Source: Rhodoferax sp.
Lineage (GTDB): Bacteria > Pseudomonadota > Gammaproteobacteria > Burkholderiales > Burkholderiaceae_C
Direction of reading: 5' to 3'
NCBI RefSeq assembly: GCF_030697375.1
Contig: NZ_JAUYQD010000069.1
Span: forward strand, 1-64,000
DNA: 64,000 nt
Part shown: positions 17,663-24,849 of the stretch, piece by piece
How positions within the stretch are numbered: the stretch's first letter is position 1
Layout: every line of letters starts with the position of its first letter
Translations under genes and position numbers: made by a program
The notes under the pieces: model-generated
Database searches by the model: none
Seen by the model: the letters and a program-made list of their open reading frames with translations, nothing else
What the model was told of the DNA's origin: nothing

Positions 17663-19293
17663 ACGTCTTCCGCCACCATATCAATTGCTCCGCACGGGCA
17701 CTCGGCTACGCACACTCCGCAGCCTTTGCAATAGTCGTAATTGAATGCAAAGCCTTTGCCAGGGCCGAGCTTGATAACGGCGTTGTCGGGGCAGACGCCG
17801 TAGCAGTTGTCGCACTCAAAACAATTGCCACAGGACAGGCAGCGGCGTGCTTCAAACAGGGCGTTGTCTTCGGTCAGACCCCCTTGCACTTCATCAAAGC
17901 TGCTGGTGCGCCGCGCAAGGTCCAACTGGGGGCGCACGGTGTGGGGGGCATCGCTGTAGTACCAGGGGTTGATACGGTCCCCGCTGGCGGGGGCGTGTTT
18001 GGGTTCGGGTGCGCGCGCGGTGCCTTGGAGCCAGGCGTCGATATGGCGTGCGGCTTTCTTGCCGTGGCCCACGGCCACCGTGACATTGCGGTCCGCGGGA
18101 ACCATGTCGCCGCCGGCGAACAAGCCCGGGCAGCCCGTCATCATGGTGGCGGGGTCCACTTGCACCACGCCGTCTTTCACCACCAGGCCTGGCACGCCTT
18201 GCAGCAGCGACAGGTCCACGTCCTGCCCCAGGGCCAACACCAGGGAGTCTGCCTCCAGCGTTTCAAATTCGCCGGTGGGTTGCGGATTGCCTTGGGCGTC
18301 CAGTGCCATTTTCTCCACGGTCAAGAACCCTTCTCCCGCGCCTTTGATGGTGGAGAGCCACTTGACCATCACGCCCTCGGCCAGTGCATCTTCCACCTCC
18401 AGGTCATGTGCCGGCATTTTTTCGCGGGTGCGGCGGTAGACGATGATGGCCTCGGTGGCCCCGAGCCGTTTGGCGGTGCGTGCGACGTCAATGGCAGTGT
18501 TGCCACCCCCGTACACCACCACACGGCGGCCCAACAGGGGCTTGTCTTCGCCCTCCATGGAGCGCAACACGGCCACCGCGTCCAGAATGCGTGACGAGTC
18601 TTTGGCAGGGATGTACGTCCGTTTGGCAATGTGTGCCCCTACCGCCAGAAAGGCGGCGTCAAAGCCGCCATCCGCCATGGTCTGCGCAATATCCGCCACT
18701 TTGGTGTTGAGCTGAACTTGGACCCCCATGTCAATGATGCGCTGCATCTCCGCGTCCAGCACCTCGCGCGGCAAACGGTATTTGGGGATGCCAAAGCGCA
18801 TCATTCCCCCCATCAGCGGCCCCGCCTCCAGCACGGTGACCGCATGGCCCAGGCGGCGCAGGTGGTAGGCCGCCGACATGCCGCAGGGTCCGGCCCCCAC
18901 CACCAACACCTGTTTGCCGGTCTCTGCGGGCGGGCCATCCAACTTCCAACCCCTTTTGAGCGCTTCGTCGCCCAGAAAACGCTCCACCGAATTGATGCCC
19001 ACCGCCGCATCCAACTGACCCCGGTTGCATACGCCCTCGCAGCTGTGGTAACAGACCCGGCCCATGGTGGCGGGAAAAGGGTTGTCTTGCGTGAGGTGGC
19101 GCCAGGCGGACTCGTAGTCGCCACTTTCGGCATGGAACAGCCAGCCCTGAATGTCTTCACCGGCAGGGCACTGTGCATTACACGGTGGCAGGCGGTTCAC
19201 ATACACCGGGCGTTCGGTACGCCAGGTGCCCGTCTTGTTGGCCAGGGAGGAGCCGGGGTCCAGGGTGATGGCGAAAGGCTTTTGCATGGTCAT
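17659..19293 (-). CDS. 2-oxoacid oxidoreductase FAD/NAD(P)-ferredoxin subunit
   Basis: A 544-aa flavoprotein related to the glutamate synthase small subunit. The N-terminal Cys-rich 4Fe-4S region (CNAQCPAGED, CYHSCEGVCNRG) is followed by an FAD Rossmann motif (VVGAGPCGMSAAYHL), an NAD(P) Rossmann motif (VVYGGGNTAIDVART), and a C-terminal delta-type ferredoxin with two 4Fe-4S sites (CFECDNCYGVCP and CKGCGVCVAECPCG). The fusion of NAD(P)H oxidoreductase and delta ferredoxin implies electrons pass between the TPP enzyme and NAD(P). This recalls the PadH/PadF parts of phenylglyoxylate dehydrogenase. The start overlaps the beta-subunit stop by ATGA. It is the last gene of the four-gene operon. Confidence 0.9.
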   Translation of the reverse strand: MTMQKPFAITLDPGSSLANKTGTWRTERPVYVNRLPPCNAQCPAGEDIQGWLFHAESGDYESAWRHLTQDNPFPATMGRVCYHSCEGVCNRGQLDAAVGINSVERFLGDEALKRGWKLDGPPAETGKQVLVVGAGPCGMSAAYHLRRLGHAVTVLEAGPLMGGMMRFGIPKYRLPREVLDAEMQRIIDMGVQVQLNTKVADIAQTMADGGFDAAFLAVGAHIAKRTYIPAKDSSRILDAVAVLRSMEGEDKPLLGRRVVVYGGGNTAIDVARTAKRLGATEAIIVYRRTREKMPAHDLEVEDALAEGVMVKWLSTIKGAGEGFLTVEKMALDAQGNPQPTGEFETLEADSLVLALGQDVDLSLLQGVPGLVVKDGVVQVDPATMMTGCPGLFAGGDMVPADRNVTVAVGHGKKAARHIDAWLQGTARAPEPKHAPASGDRINPWYYSDAPHTVRPQLDLARRTSSFDEVQGGLTEDNALFEARRCLSCGNCFECDNCYGVCPDNAVIKLGPGKGFAFNYDYCKGCGVCVAECPCGAIDMVAEDV

Positions 19294-20309
19294 ACGGTCA
19301 CCTCGTCGTCAAGCAGCTTGAAGCGGCGGATGTTGCGGTCGGCATCGGCCTGAATCCGGGCCACCATCTCGGGCTGTCCTTGGGCGCCAAAAAGATGGGC
19401 AAAGCGCTTTTGCGCTTGGAGGTAGTCCTGCACCGGCACCCTGCGGCGAATGGGGGTGACGCGGGTGACCTCGCCGTGCTCCGCTTCAAAGACCGGGAAG
19501 ATCCCTGTTTCGCATGCCAGCCGCGCCAGTCTGATCGTGTCGTGGCTGGCCGCGCCCCAGCCCAGCGGGCAGGGCACCAGGATGTGCAAGTAGCGCGCTC
19601 CGTGCAGGCCCATGGCCTTTTCCACCTTGGCTTCCAGGTCGCGCAGGTCGGCCACGGTGGCGGTGGCCACATAGGGGATTTCGTGCGCCATGGCGATCAG
19701 CGGCAGGTTCTTGCCCTGGCCAAACTCGGCGCCGGGATGCGCGCCCACCGCCATGGTGGTGGCGGTGCGCGCAGCCGGCGGTGTGGCCGAGCTGCGCTGC
19801 ACCCCGGTGTTCATATAGGCCTCGTTGTCGTAGCAGATGTAGAGCACGTCGTCGTTGCGCTCAAACATGCCGGAGAGGCAGCCAAAACCAATGTCCGTGG
19901 TGCCGCCGTCGCCGCCCTGGGCAATGACGCGCACATCGCTGCGTTCTTGACCGGCTTTGCGGGCCTTGACCTTGAGCGCTGCCGCAATGCCGGTGCCCAC
20001 GGCAGCCGCATTGCCGAACAGCGAGTGAATCCAGGGCAACTGCCACGAGGTTTCGGGGTAGGGGGTTGAAAACACCTCCAGGCAACCCGTGGCGTTGGCG
20101 GCGATCAGTTGTCCGCGGGTGGCACGCATGGCGGCATCGACCGCATAGCGCGCCCCCAGGGCTTCGCCGCAGCCCTGGCAGGCGCGGTGGCCACAGGTGA
20201 GCGAGTTGCTGCGCTCTTGCGAGGCTTGCACACTGCGCTGTTCAGGCTCCAGCAGGCGGTTGCCCACGGTGAAGGTGCCGGTTTGGTAGAACTTGACGCT
20301 TGGGTTCAT
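19290..20309 (-). CDS. 2-oxoacid:acceptor oxidoreductase beta subunit
   Basis: A 339-aa TPP-binding subunit. The TPP/Mg motif is GDGGTTDIGFG followed by an Asn-containing YDNEAYMNTG. The N-terminal Cys set includes CGHRACQGCGE, which binds a 4Fe-4S cluster in PFOR-type enzymes. The start at 20309 is used because longer in-frame extensions lie inside the alpha gene. With alpha, gamma and the FAD-ferredoxin subunit it should oxidatively decarboxylate a 2-oxoacid to the acyl-CoA. Pyruvate, phenylglyoxylate and indolepyruvate are all possible substrates. Confidence 0.92.
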   Translation of the reverse strand: MNPSVKFYQTGTFTVGNRLLEPEQRSVQASQERSNSLTCGHRACQGCGEALGARYAVDAAMRATRGQLIAANATGCLEVFSTPYPETSWQLPWIHSLFGNAAAVGTGIAAALKVKARKAGQERSDVRVIAQGGDGGTTDIGFGCLSGMFERNDDVLYICYDNEAYMNTGVQRSSATPPAARTATTMAVGAHPGAEFGQGKNLPLIAMAHEIPYVATATVADLRDLEAKVEKAMGLHGARYLHILVPCPLGWGAASHDTIRLARLACETGIFPVFEAEHGEVTRVTPIRRRVPVQDYLQAQKRFAHLFGAQGQPEMVARIQADADRNIRRFKLLDDEVTV

Positions 20310-20310
20310 A

Positions 20311-21564
20311 TCAGCGCACCTTGGAGGCCACTGCGCCCACGTCGCGCAGCAGGTTTTCGGCAATCGGGCCACTGCGGCGCATCTGCGCCTCACGCTCCAG
20401 CTGGCGGTTGACGATACGCCAGTCCAGGTCCATAAAGGTCAGGGGTTCCAAGGTGCCGGCAATTGCTTCGCGCAGGGTGCGGTGCAGCGAGGCCTTGGTG
20501 ATCGCATGGCCGCCCAAGCCCGCCACCACGGTGGTGACACGCGGGTCCAGGCCAGCCAGGGCCAGCCGCACGTCGGTGGACACCACGCCCCCCAGGCCCA
20601 CCGAAAAGCTCTTCTCCAGCACCACCACGCGCTCTGCTTTTTGTAGCGCCTCACGCACAGCCAGCAAGGGGAAGGGGCGAAATGACTGAATACCGAGCAC
20701 ACCTATGGCGATGCCATCCGCGCGCATTTCGTCAATGGTGTCTTTCAAGGTTCCAATCACCGAGCCCAGCGCCACCACGATGGTTTCGGCGTCGTCCGTC
20801 CGGTAGCCACGCACCAGCCCGCCGGATGCACGGCCAAAGCGCTGCGCAAACTCTTGCGCGATGCGCGGAATCACGTCCAAGGCCATCAACTGCTTGGCAT
20901 GGGCCAGGTAGCGCACTTCCATAAAGGCCTCGGGCCCCACCATGGCGCCAATGGAGACCGGGTCGGCGGGGTCCAGCACTTGGCGTGGCACGTAGGGTGG
21001 CAAAAAGGCATCGACCTCGGCTTGTTCCGGGATGTCCACACCTTCGTAGGCGTGGGTAAGGATAAAACCGTCCATGCACACCATCACCGGCATGGAAAGT
21101 TCTTCGGCCAGCTTGAAGGCCTGGATATGCAGGTCCAGTGCTTCCTGGTTGCTTTCGGCAAACAGCTGAATCCAGCCGCAGTCGCGCTGGCTCATGGAGT
21201 CGCTGTGGTCGTTCCAGATGTTGATGGGCGCGCCGATGGCGCGGTTGGCCACCGTCATCACGATCGGCAGACCCAGGCCGGAGGCGTTGTAAATGGCCTC
21301 GGCCATGAACAGCAGCCCCTGGCTGGCGGTGGCGGTGTAGGTGCGCGCGCCTGCGGCCGATGCACCGATGGCCACGCTCATGGCGGCAAATTCGCTCTCC
21401 ACGTTGATGAACTCGCAGGGCGTGAGCGTCCCGCGTTTGACCATTTCACCCAGGCCCTCCACGATGTGGGTTTGGGGTGAGATGGGGTAGGCGCAGATCA
21501 CCTCCGGTCGGGCCAGCGCCACCGCTTCGGCCACGGCACGGGAGCCTTCAGTTTGTTTGCGCAT
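20311..21564 (-). CDS. 2-oxoacid:acceptor oxidoreductase alpha subunit
   Basis: A 417-aa alpha subunit of the pyruvate:ferredoxin oxidoreductase family. The N-terminal domain carries AYPISPQTHIVEGL, the conserved glutamate in INVESEFAAMS and TATASQGLLFM. It is followed by the VPRQV linker and a C-terminal transketolase-like domain with VLEKSFSVGLGG. It overlaps the gamma gene by 17 bp and ends 1 bp before the beta gene. Four-subunit enzymes of this type catalyse CoA-dependent oxidative decarboxylation and are oxygen-sensitive in many hosts, which fits micro-oxic or anaerobic metabolism. Substrate is not deducible. Confidence 0.93.
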   Translation of the reverse strand: MRKQTEGSRAVAEAVALARPEVICAYPISPQTHIVEGLGEMVKRGTLTPCEFINVESEFAAMSVAIGASAAGARTYTATASQGLLFMAEAIYNASGLGLPIVMTVANRAIGAPINIWNDHSDSMSQRDCGWIQLFAESNQEALDLHIQAFKLAEELSMPVMVCMDGFILTHAYEGVDIPEQAEVDAFLPPYVPRQVLDPADPVSIGAMVGPEAFMEVRYLAHAKQLMALDVIPRIAQEFAQRFGRASGGLVRGYRTDDAETIVVALGSVIGTLKDTIDEMRADGIAIGVLGIQSFRPFPLLAVREALQKAERVVVLEKSFSVGLGGVVSTDVRLALAGLDPRVTTVVAGLGGHAITKASLHRTLREAIAGTLEPLTFMDLDWRIVNRQLEREAQMRRSGPIAENLLRDVGAVASKVR

Positions 21565-22138
21565 GGGCCAGCTCCTCCATCTCGCGTTGGATATACAGGT
21601 AGGCCTCGGACGCCGCGGCGACGTTGGCGTCGGCGGTTTTTCCGCTGAACTTGGTGCAGATCGCGTGGGCGACCGCCTCCAGCGTGATCAGGCCCGACAG
21701 TGCGGCAAAGCCCCCCAGCAGCACGGCGTTGGGCAGCGGGCGGCCCAGGTGCTTGAGCGCTATTTCGGTGGCAGGCAGGGTGGTCAGGCGCTCCACACGA
21801 AAGCGCTTTTCGATATCGGCCAGTCCCAGGTCATGAAAACTGCGCTTGCTGTTGATCAGCACATAGCCATCGGCGTGCAGTCCCTGGAACACATCGACCT
21901 GGTGCAGCAGGGTCGGGTCTTGCACGATCAGGACATCGGGGGCCTGAATGGGCTCGCGCAGACGTATTTCGCGGTCGTCGATGCGGCAAAACGCCACCAC
22001 CGGCGCACCCGTGCGTTCAGATCCAAAACTGGGAAAAGCCTGGGCATGGCGCCCTTGCTCGAAGGCGGCCACCGACAGCATTTCTGCCGCAGTCACCACG
22101 CCTTGGCCGCCACGGCCATGAATACGGATTTGCAGCAT
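21548..22138 (-). CDS. 2-oxoacid:acceptor oxidoreductase gamma subunit
   Basis: A 196-aa gamma subunit, with the family signature near the N-terminus (IRIHGRGGQGVVTAAEML) and the SFGSERTGAPV motif. The start at 22138 is preferred over one 36 bp upstream because it is preceded by AGGAGA at a normal distance and aligns with other gamma subunits. It is the first gene of the operon. Upstream lies a 339-bp stretch without a gene that contains a 154-bp repeat, so the promoter must lie in or beside that repeat. Confidence 0.93.
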   Translation of the reverse strand: MLQIRIHGRGGQGVVTAAEMLSVAAFEQGRHAQAFPSFGSERTGAPVVAFCRIDDREIRLREPIQAPDVLIVQDPTLLHQVDVFQGLHADGYVLINSKRSFHDLGLADIEKRFRVERLTTLPATEIALKHLGRPLPNAVLLGGFAALSGLITLEAVAHAICTKFSGKTADANVAAASEAYLYIQREMEELAHAQTN

Positions 22139-22174
22139 CAACCGGTCTCCTGCGATGGCCAACAATCCGCCCAT

Positions 22175-22328
22175 TGTTCGGGCTCCCGCAGATTGGGAAT
22201 TTGATGTGGATCAAGGTGTATTCACATCGTTGGCACCCGCGAATGTGCTGGGTTTTGGCCTTGCATGCGTCCTGGCGAAAGCCCCTGTGGCTTAAGCCCA
22301 GGCAAACCCTGCCATCGTCAAACAGTGC
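22175..22328. repeat. 154-bp direct repeat, copy 1
   Basis: This stretch aligns with 23338-23491 over the same length with about 80-85% identity by eye and two compensating 1-nt gaps. Shared blocks include TGTTCGGGCT, TATTCACATCGTTGG, CTGTGGCTTAAGCCCAGGC and CCATCGTCAAACAGTGC. It occupies about half of the gene-free interval 22139-22477. The remaining 149 bp before the secreted-protein gene holds no recognised feature apart from a GAAGGA ribosome-binding site. Confidence 0.85.
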
Positions 22329-22477
22329 ATGCCAGTGCGCCAGTGGGTGCTGTTTGTGCCAAAGGGGCTGCGTGATAAAAGACCAAGCTCGACATGATCG
22401 GCGACTGCAGGGCCCAGTTGAAGATTGCCGAATACAAGGCGAGGTAGAGTACCCTCTGCGAGAAGGATCTGACCGCC

Positions 22478-23284
22478 ATGAAATCGTTTTTTCGAATCAG
22501 TATCGGACTGATCGTGCTGTTGCAGGCGCTGTGCGTCGGCACGGCCAGTGCCGCGACCGGCGACCAGGAATTTGGCTTGGAATTGCCCACCTGTAAAAAG
22601 GACCTGGCGGCCTGGAAGCGCTATATGGTGGAAGGTCATAAGCGGCATCCGGCCGATGTGGTCAACCTGTTGTGGACCGATGTCGATGGTGATGGCCTAT
22701 GCGATGTCGTGGCCAGCATGCGGCCGGAATTTTCCAGCATTTATCCGGAAGGCAAGCGGACTTTTCCCCGAATCATCAAGAATTATGGCTGCACCTTTTT
22801 GTACAGGAACGGCAAGTTCGGTACCGTGCCGCCGGTTCAGAGCACGCTGTATTGCAGCCTCGCGGAACGGGCGCTGGAGTCGGCCATGCCGATCTACAGC
22901 AAGCTGGCCAGGAAGACCTTCCTGGTGTCGTTTGAGTATGCGAGCAATATGCCCGCGCTGACCGTGTTTGGCGAGGTAGAAAGCAAGAAGTTTCCTCACA
23001 CGAAGGCAAGCGTGATGGCGTTTTATCTGCGCAGCCTGCTGCGCCTGCAGCGCGACATGGTGGCGGCCTATCCGCAGCCGGGCAGCGAAGTCAATCTGAG
23101 CCAGGGCCAAGTGGCAGCCAATATGCTGCAGCAAGAAATCGACGGCGTCAGCGGCTGGAAAGTGGGCGAATTGCTGGGGCTGCCGGAAGCGCAGGCCGAC
23201 CAATTGGTCGAGCGCATCGGACAAGAGGTGGCTGCAGAGCCCAAGGGCACCGGCACCGGTCTGCCGCCGCGCGGCAGACCTTAG
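22478..23284 (+). CDS. Secreted protein of unknown function
   Basis: A 268-aa protein with a clear signal peptide (Lys/Arg at residues 2-6, hydrophobic core at about 8-20, cleavage near ASA-A at about 25). The mature part contains DVDGDGLCDV, which has the spacing of an EF-hand-like or FG-GAP calcium loop, and four Cys scattered in the first 120 residues that could form disulfides. The C-terminal 60 residues are helical and polar. I do not recognise a family. It is flanked on both sides by 154-bp direct repeats in the same orientation, unlike any neighbour, so it may have arrived or been duplicated as a cassette. The GAAGGA ribosome-binding site is about 11 nt from the ATG, slightly long. Confidence 0.7.
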   Translation: MKSFFRISIGLIVLLQALCVGTASAATGDQEFGLELPTCKKDLAAWKRYMVEGHKRHPADVVNLLWTDVDGDGLCDVVASMRPEFSSIYPEGKRTFPRIIKNYGCTFLYRNGKFGTVPPVQSTLYCSLAERALESAMPIYSKLARKTFLVSFEYASNMPALTVFGEVESKKFPHTKASVMAFYLRSLLRLQRDMVAAYPQPGSEVNLSQGQVAANMLQQEIDGVSGWKVGELLGLPEAQADQLVERIGQEVAAEPKGTGTGLPPRGRP

Positions 23285-23337
23285 AGTGGCGATATTGCAT
23301 TGCGGCCATGTTTTATCTGATCCATCACTCCGCCGAG

Positions 23338-23491
23338 TGTTCGGGCTCTCGCAGACTGGCAATTTGAGGTGGATCAGGGATATTCACATCGTTGGTACGC
23401 TCAGATGGGCTGGGTGGGGGCCTTGTATGCGTTCTGGCGAAGGCCCCCTGTGGCTTAAGCCCAGGCTGACCCAACCATCGTCAAACAGTGC
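23338..23491. repeat. 154-bp direct repeat, copy 2
   Basis: Second copy of the repeat at 22175-22328, same orientation, starting 53 bp after the stop of the secreted-protein gene. The right end (CATCGTCAAACAGTGC) is followed by unrelated sequence in each copy, which defines the boundary. Confidence 0.85.
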
Positions 23492-23546
23492 GTCGAGTTT
23501 TTTCTGCAAGCCAAGAAGTTTCCAGATCATGGTGGGCATCCTCTCT

Positions 23547-23666
23547 TTAGAAATAGGGGCGCTTGCGCAACAGGTGGGCGCGTTGTAAGGCAAAAAATTC
23601 CAGTACGCCCCACAGGATGCAGGCTGGCAGTGCGACATACCGAAAAAAAGCAGCGTTGCGGGTCAT
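23547..23666 (-). CDS. Small membrane protein, 39 aa
   Basis: A 39-residue ORF with an aromatic, hydrophobic segment at about residues 7-26 (FFRYVALPACILWGVLEFF) and a basic C-terminal tail (HLLRKRP). This layout, RYVALPA then LWGVLEF then an LQR-like basic end, looks like short hypothetical proteins I associate with Comamonadaceae genomes. No good Shine-Dalgarno is visible, so translation is uncertain. It is opposite in direction to both flanking plus-strand genes. Function unknown. Confidence 0.45.
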   Translation of the reverse strand: MTRNAAFFRYVALPACILWGVLEFFALQRAHLLRKRPYF

Positions 23667-23835
23667 AGAAGCTTGTCTTTGCATGAACAGACTGCCAAGG
23701 TAATGGCCTTGTGTGACAGCGTTATGTCAGTGCGAAATTCAGACACAGGGGGTGCAAAAACGGTCCGAACCCATGGCATCCCCTGTATGCTTTTGTGCTG
23801 CGCTGGGGCGTTTTCTCGGCATTTTTTAGGCACTT

Positions 23836-24849
23836 GTGGCAACTCTTCAACTTCCCGAATTGGACGCACTGGAACGCATCATTGAATTGGGTGCTGGCGA
23901 GTTGGAGAGCCGCACCGTGGCTAGCGTGACCCTGCCCCAGGGAGACGTTTACCCGATCCATGCGGTACTGCTGGGGAACCCGGATAAATCGGTTCCGGCT
24001 GTGGGCTATTTCGGTGGTGTGCACGGCTTGGAGCGCATCGGTGCGGAAGTGGTCATCGCCTATTTGCAAAGCCTGGTCATGCGCTTGCAGTGGGACAGCA
24101 CCTTGCACAAACAACTGGAGTCGGTGCGCCTGGTGTTCATGCCCATTGTCAACCCCGGTGGCATGGCGGTAGGTACGCGCGCCAACCCCCGGGGGGTGGA
24201 TCTCATGCGCAATGCCCCTATCTCTTCCGAAGAGCCGGTTCCTTTTCTGGTGGGTGGGCAGCGCATCAGCGCCCGCTTGCCCTGGTACCGGGGCGCGCAG
24301 TCCGCTCCCATGGAAATCGAAAACCAGGCGGTATGCGAGGTGGTGGCAGCGGAGTTGCTGACCCGACCCTTCAGCGTGGCGGTGGACTGCCACTCGGGTT
24401 TTGGTTCGCGTGACCGCATCTGGTTTCCGTATGCCCACACCCGGGCATGTATTGCCCATTTGGCGGAGATCCAGGCGCTGAAGAATATTTTTGTGCAGTC
24501 CAACAGCCACCACCGCTATATCTTCGAGCCGCAAAGCCAGCAGTATCTGGCCCATGGTGACCTGTGGGACTATTTGTACAAGCTCTCGTGTGTGCAGACG
24601 CAAGGTATTTTTTTGCCGCTCACGCTGGAAATGGGCTCCTGGCTGTGGGTCAAAAAGAACCCGCGCCAACTGTTTTCTCGGCACGGCATTTTTAATCCAT
24701 TGATCGAGCACCGGCAGCAGCGGGTGCTGCGCCAGCACCAGTCATTGCTGGACTTTTTGTCGCGTGCGGCGTGTGGCCACCACCTTTGGTTGCCCACTGC
24801 GGAGAACCGGGCTCAGTTTCACGCCCAGGCCCTCCAGGACTGGTACTGA
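23836..24849 (+). CDS. M14-family zinc carboxypeptidase-like protein
   Basis: A 337-aa cytosolic protein with an M14-like catalytic layout: the HxxE zinc motif in GVHGLERIG, a NPGGMAVGTRANPRGVDLMRN segment (NPDG/RxNxxGVDLNRN in the family) and VDCHSGFG supplying the third zinc ligand. The family also needs a Glu near the C-terminal side; TLEMGSW at about 256 is a candidate. Substrate could be a peptide or an amide-linked small molecule. The start is a GTG at 23836, the first possible codon after an in-frame TAG, with AGG 6 nt upstream. The last 108 bp overlap the 3' end of the convergent CYTH-CHAD gene, which is a long overlap. Confidence 0.82.
   Translation: MATLQLPELDALERIIELGAGELESRTVASVTLPQGDVYPIHAVLLGNPDKSVPAVGYFGGVHGLERIGAEVVIAYLQSLVMRLQWDSTLHKQLESVRLVFMPIVNPGGMAVGTRANPRGVDLMRNAPISSEEPVPFLVGGQRISARLPWYRGAQSAPMEIENQAVCEVVAAELLTRPFSVAVDCHSGFGSRDRIWFPYAHTRACIAHLAEIQALKNIFVQSNSHHRYIFEPQSQQYLAHGDLWDYLYKLSCVQTQGIFLPLTLEMGSWLWVKKNPRQLFSRHGIFNPLIEHRQQRVLRQHQSLLDFLSRAACGHHLWLPTAENRAQFHAQALQDWY

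Noticed and set aside
23714-23729. Inverted repeat TGACA-N6-TGTCA upstream of the M14-like gene
   Set aside because: It is short, about 107 bp from the start codon, and has no further support as an operator.
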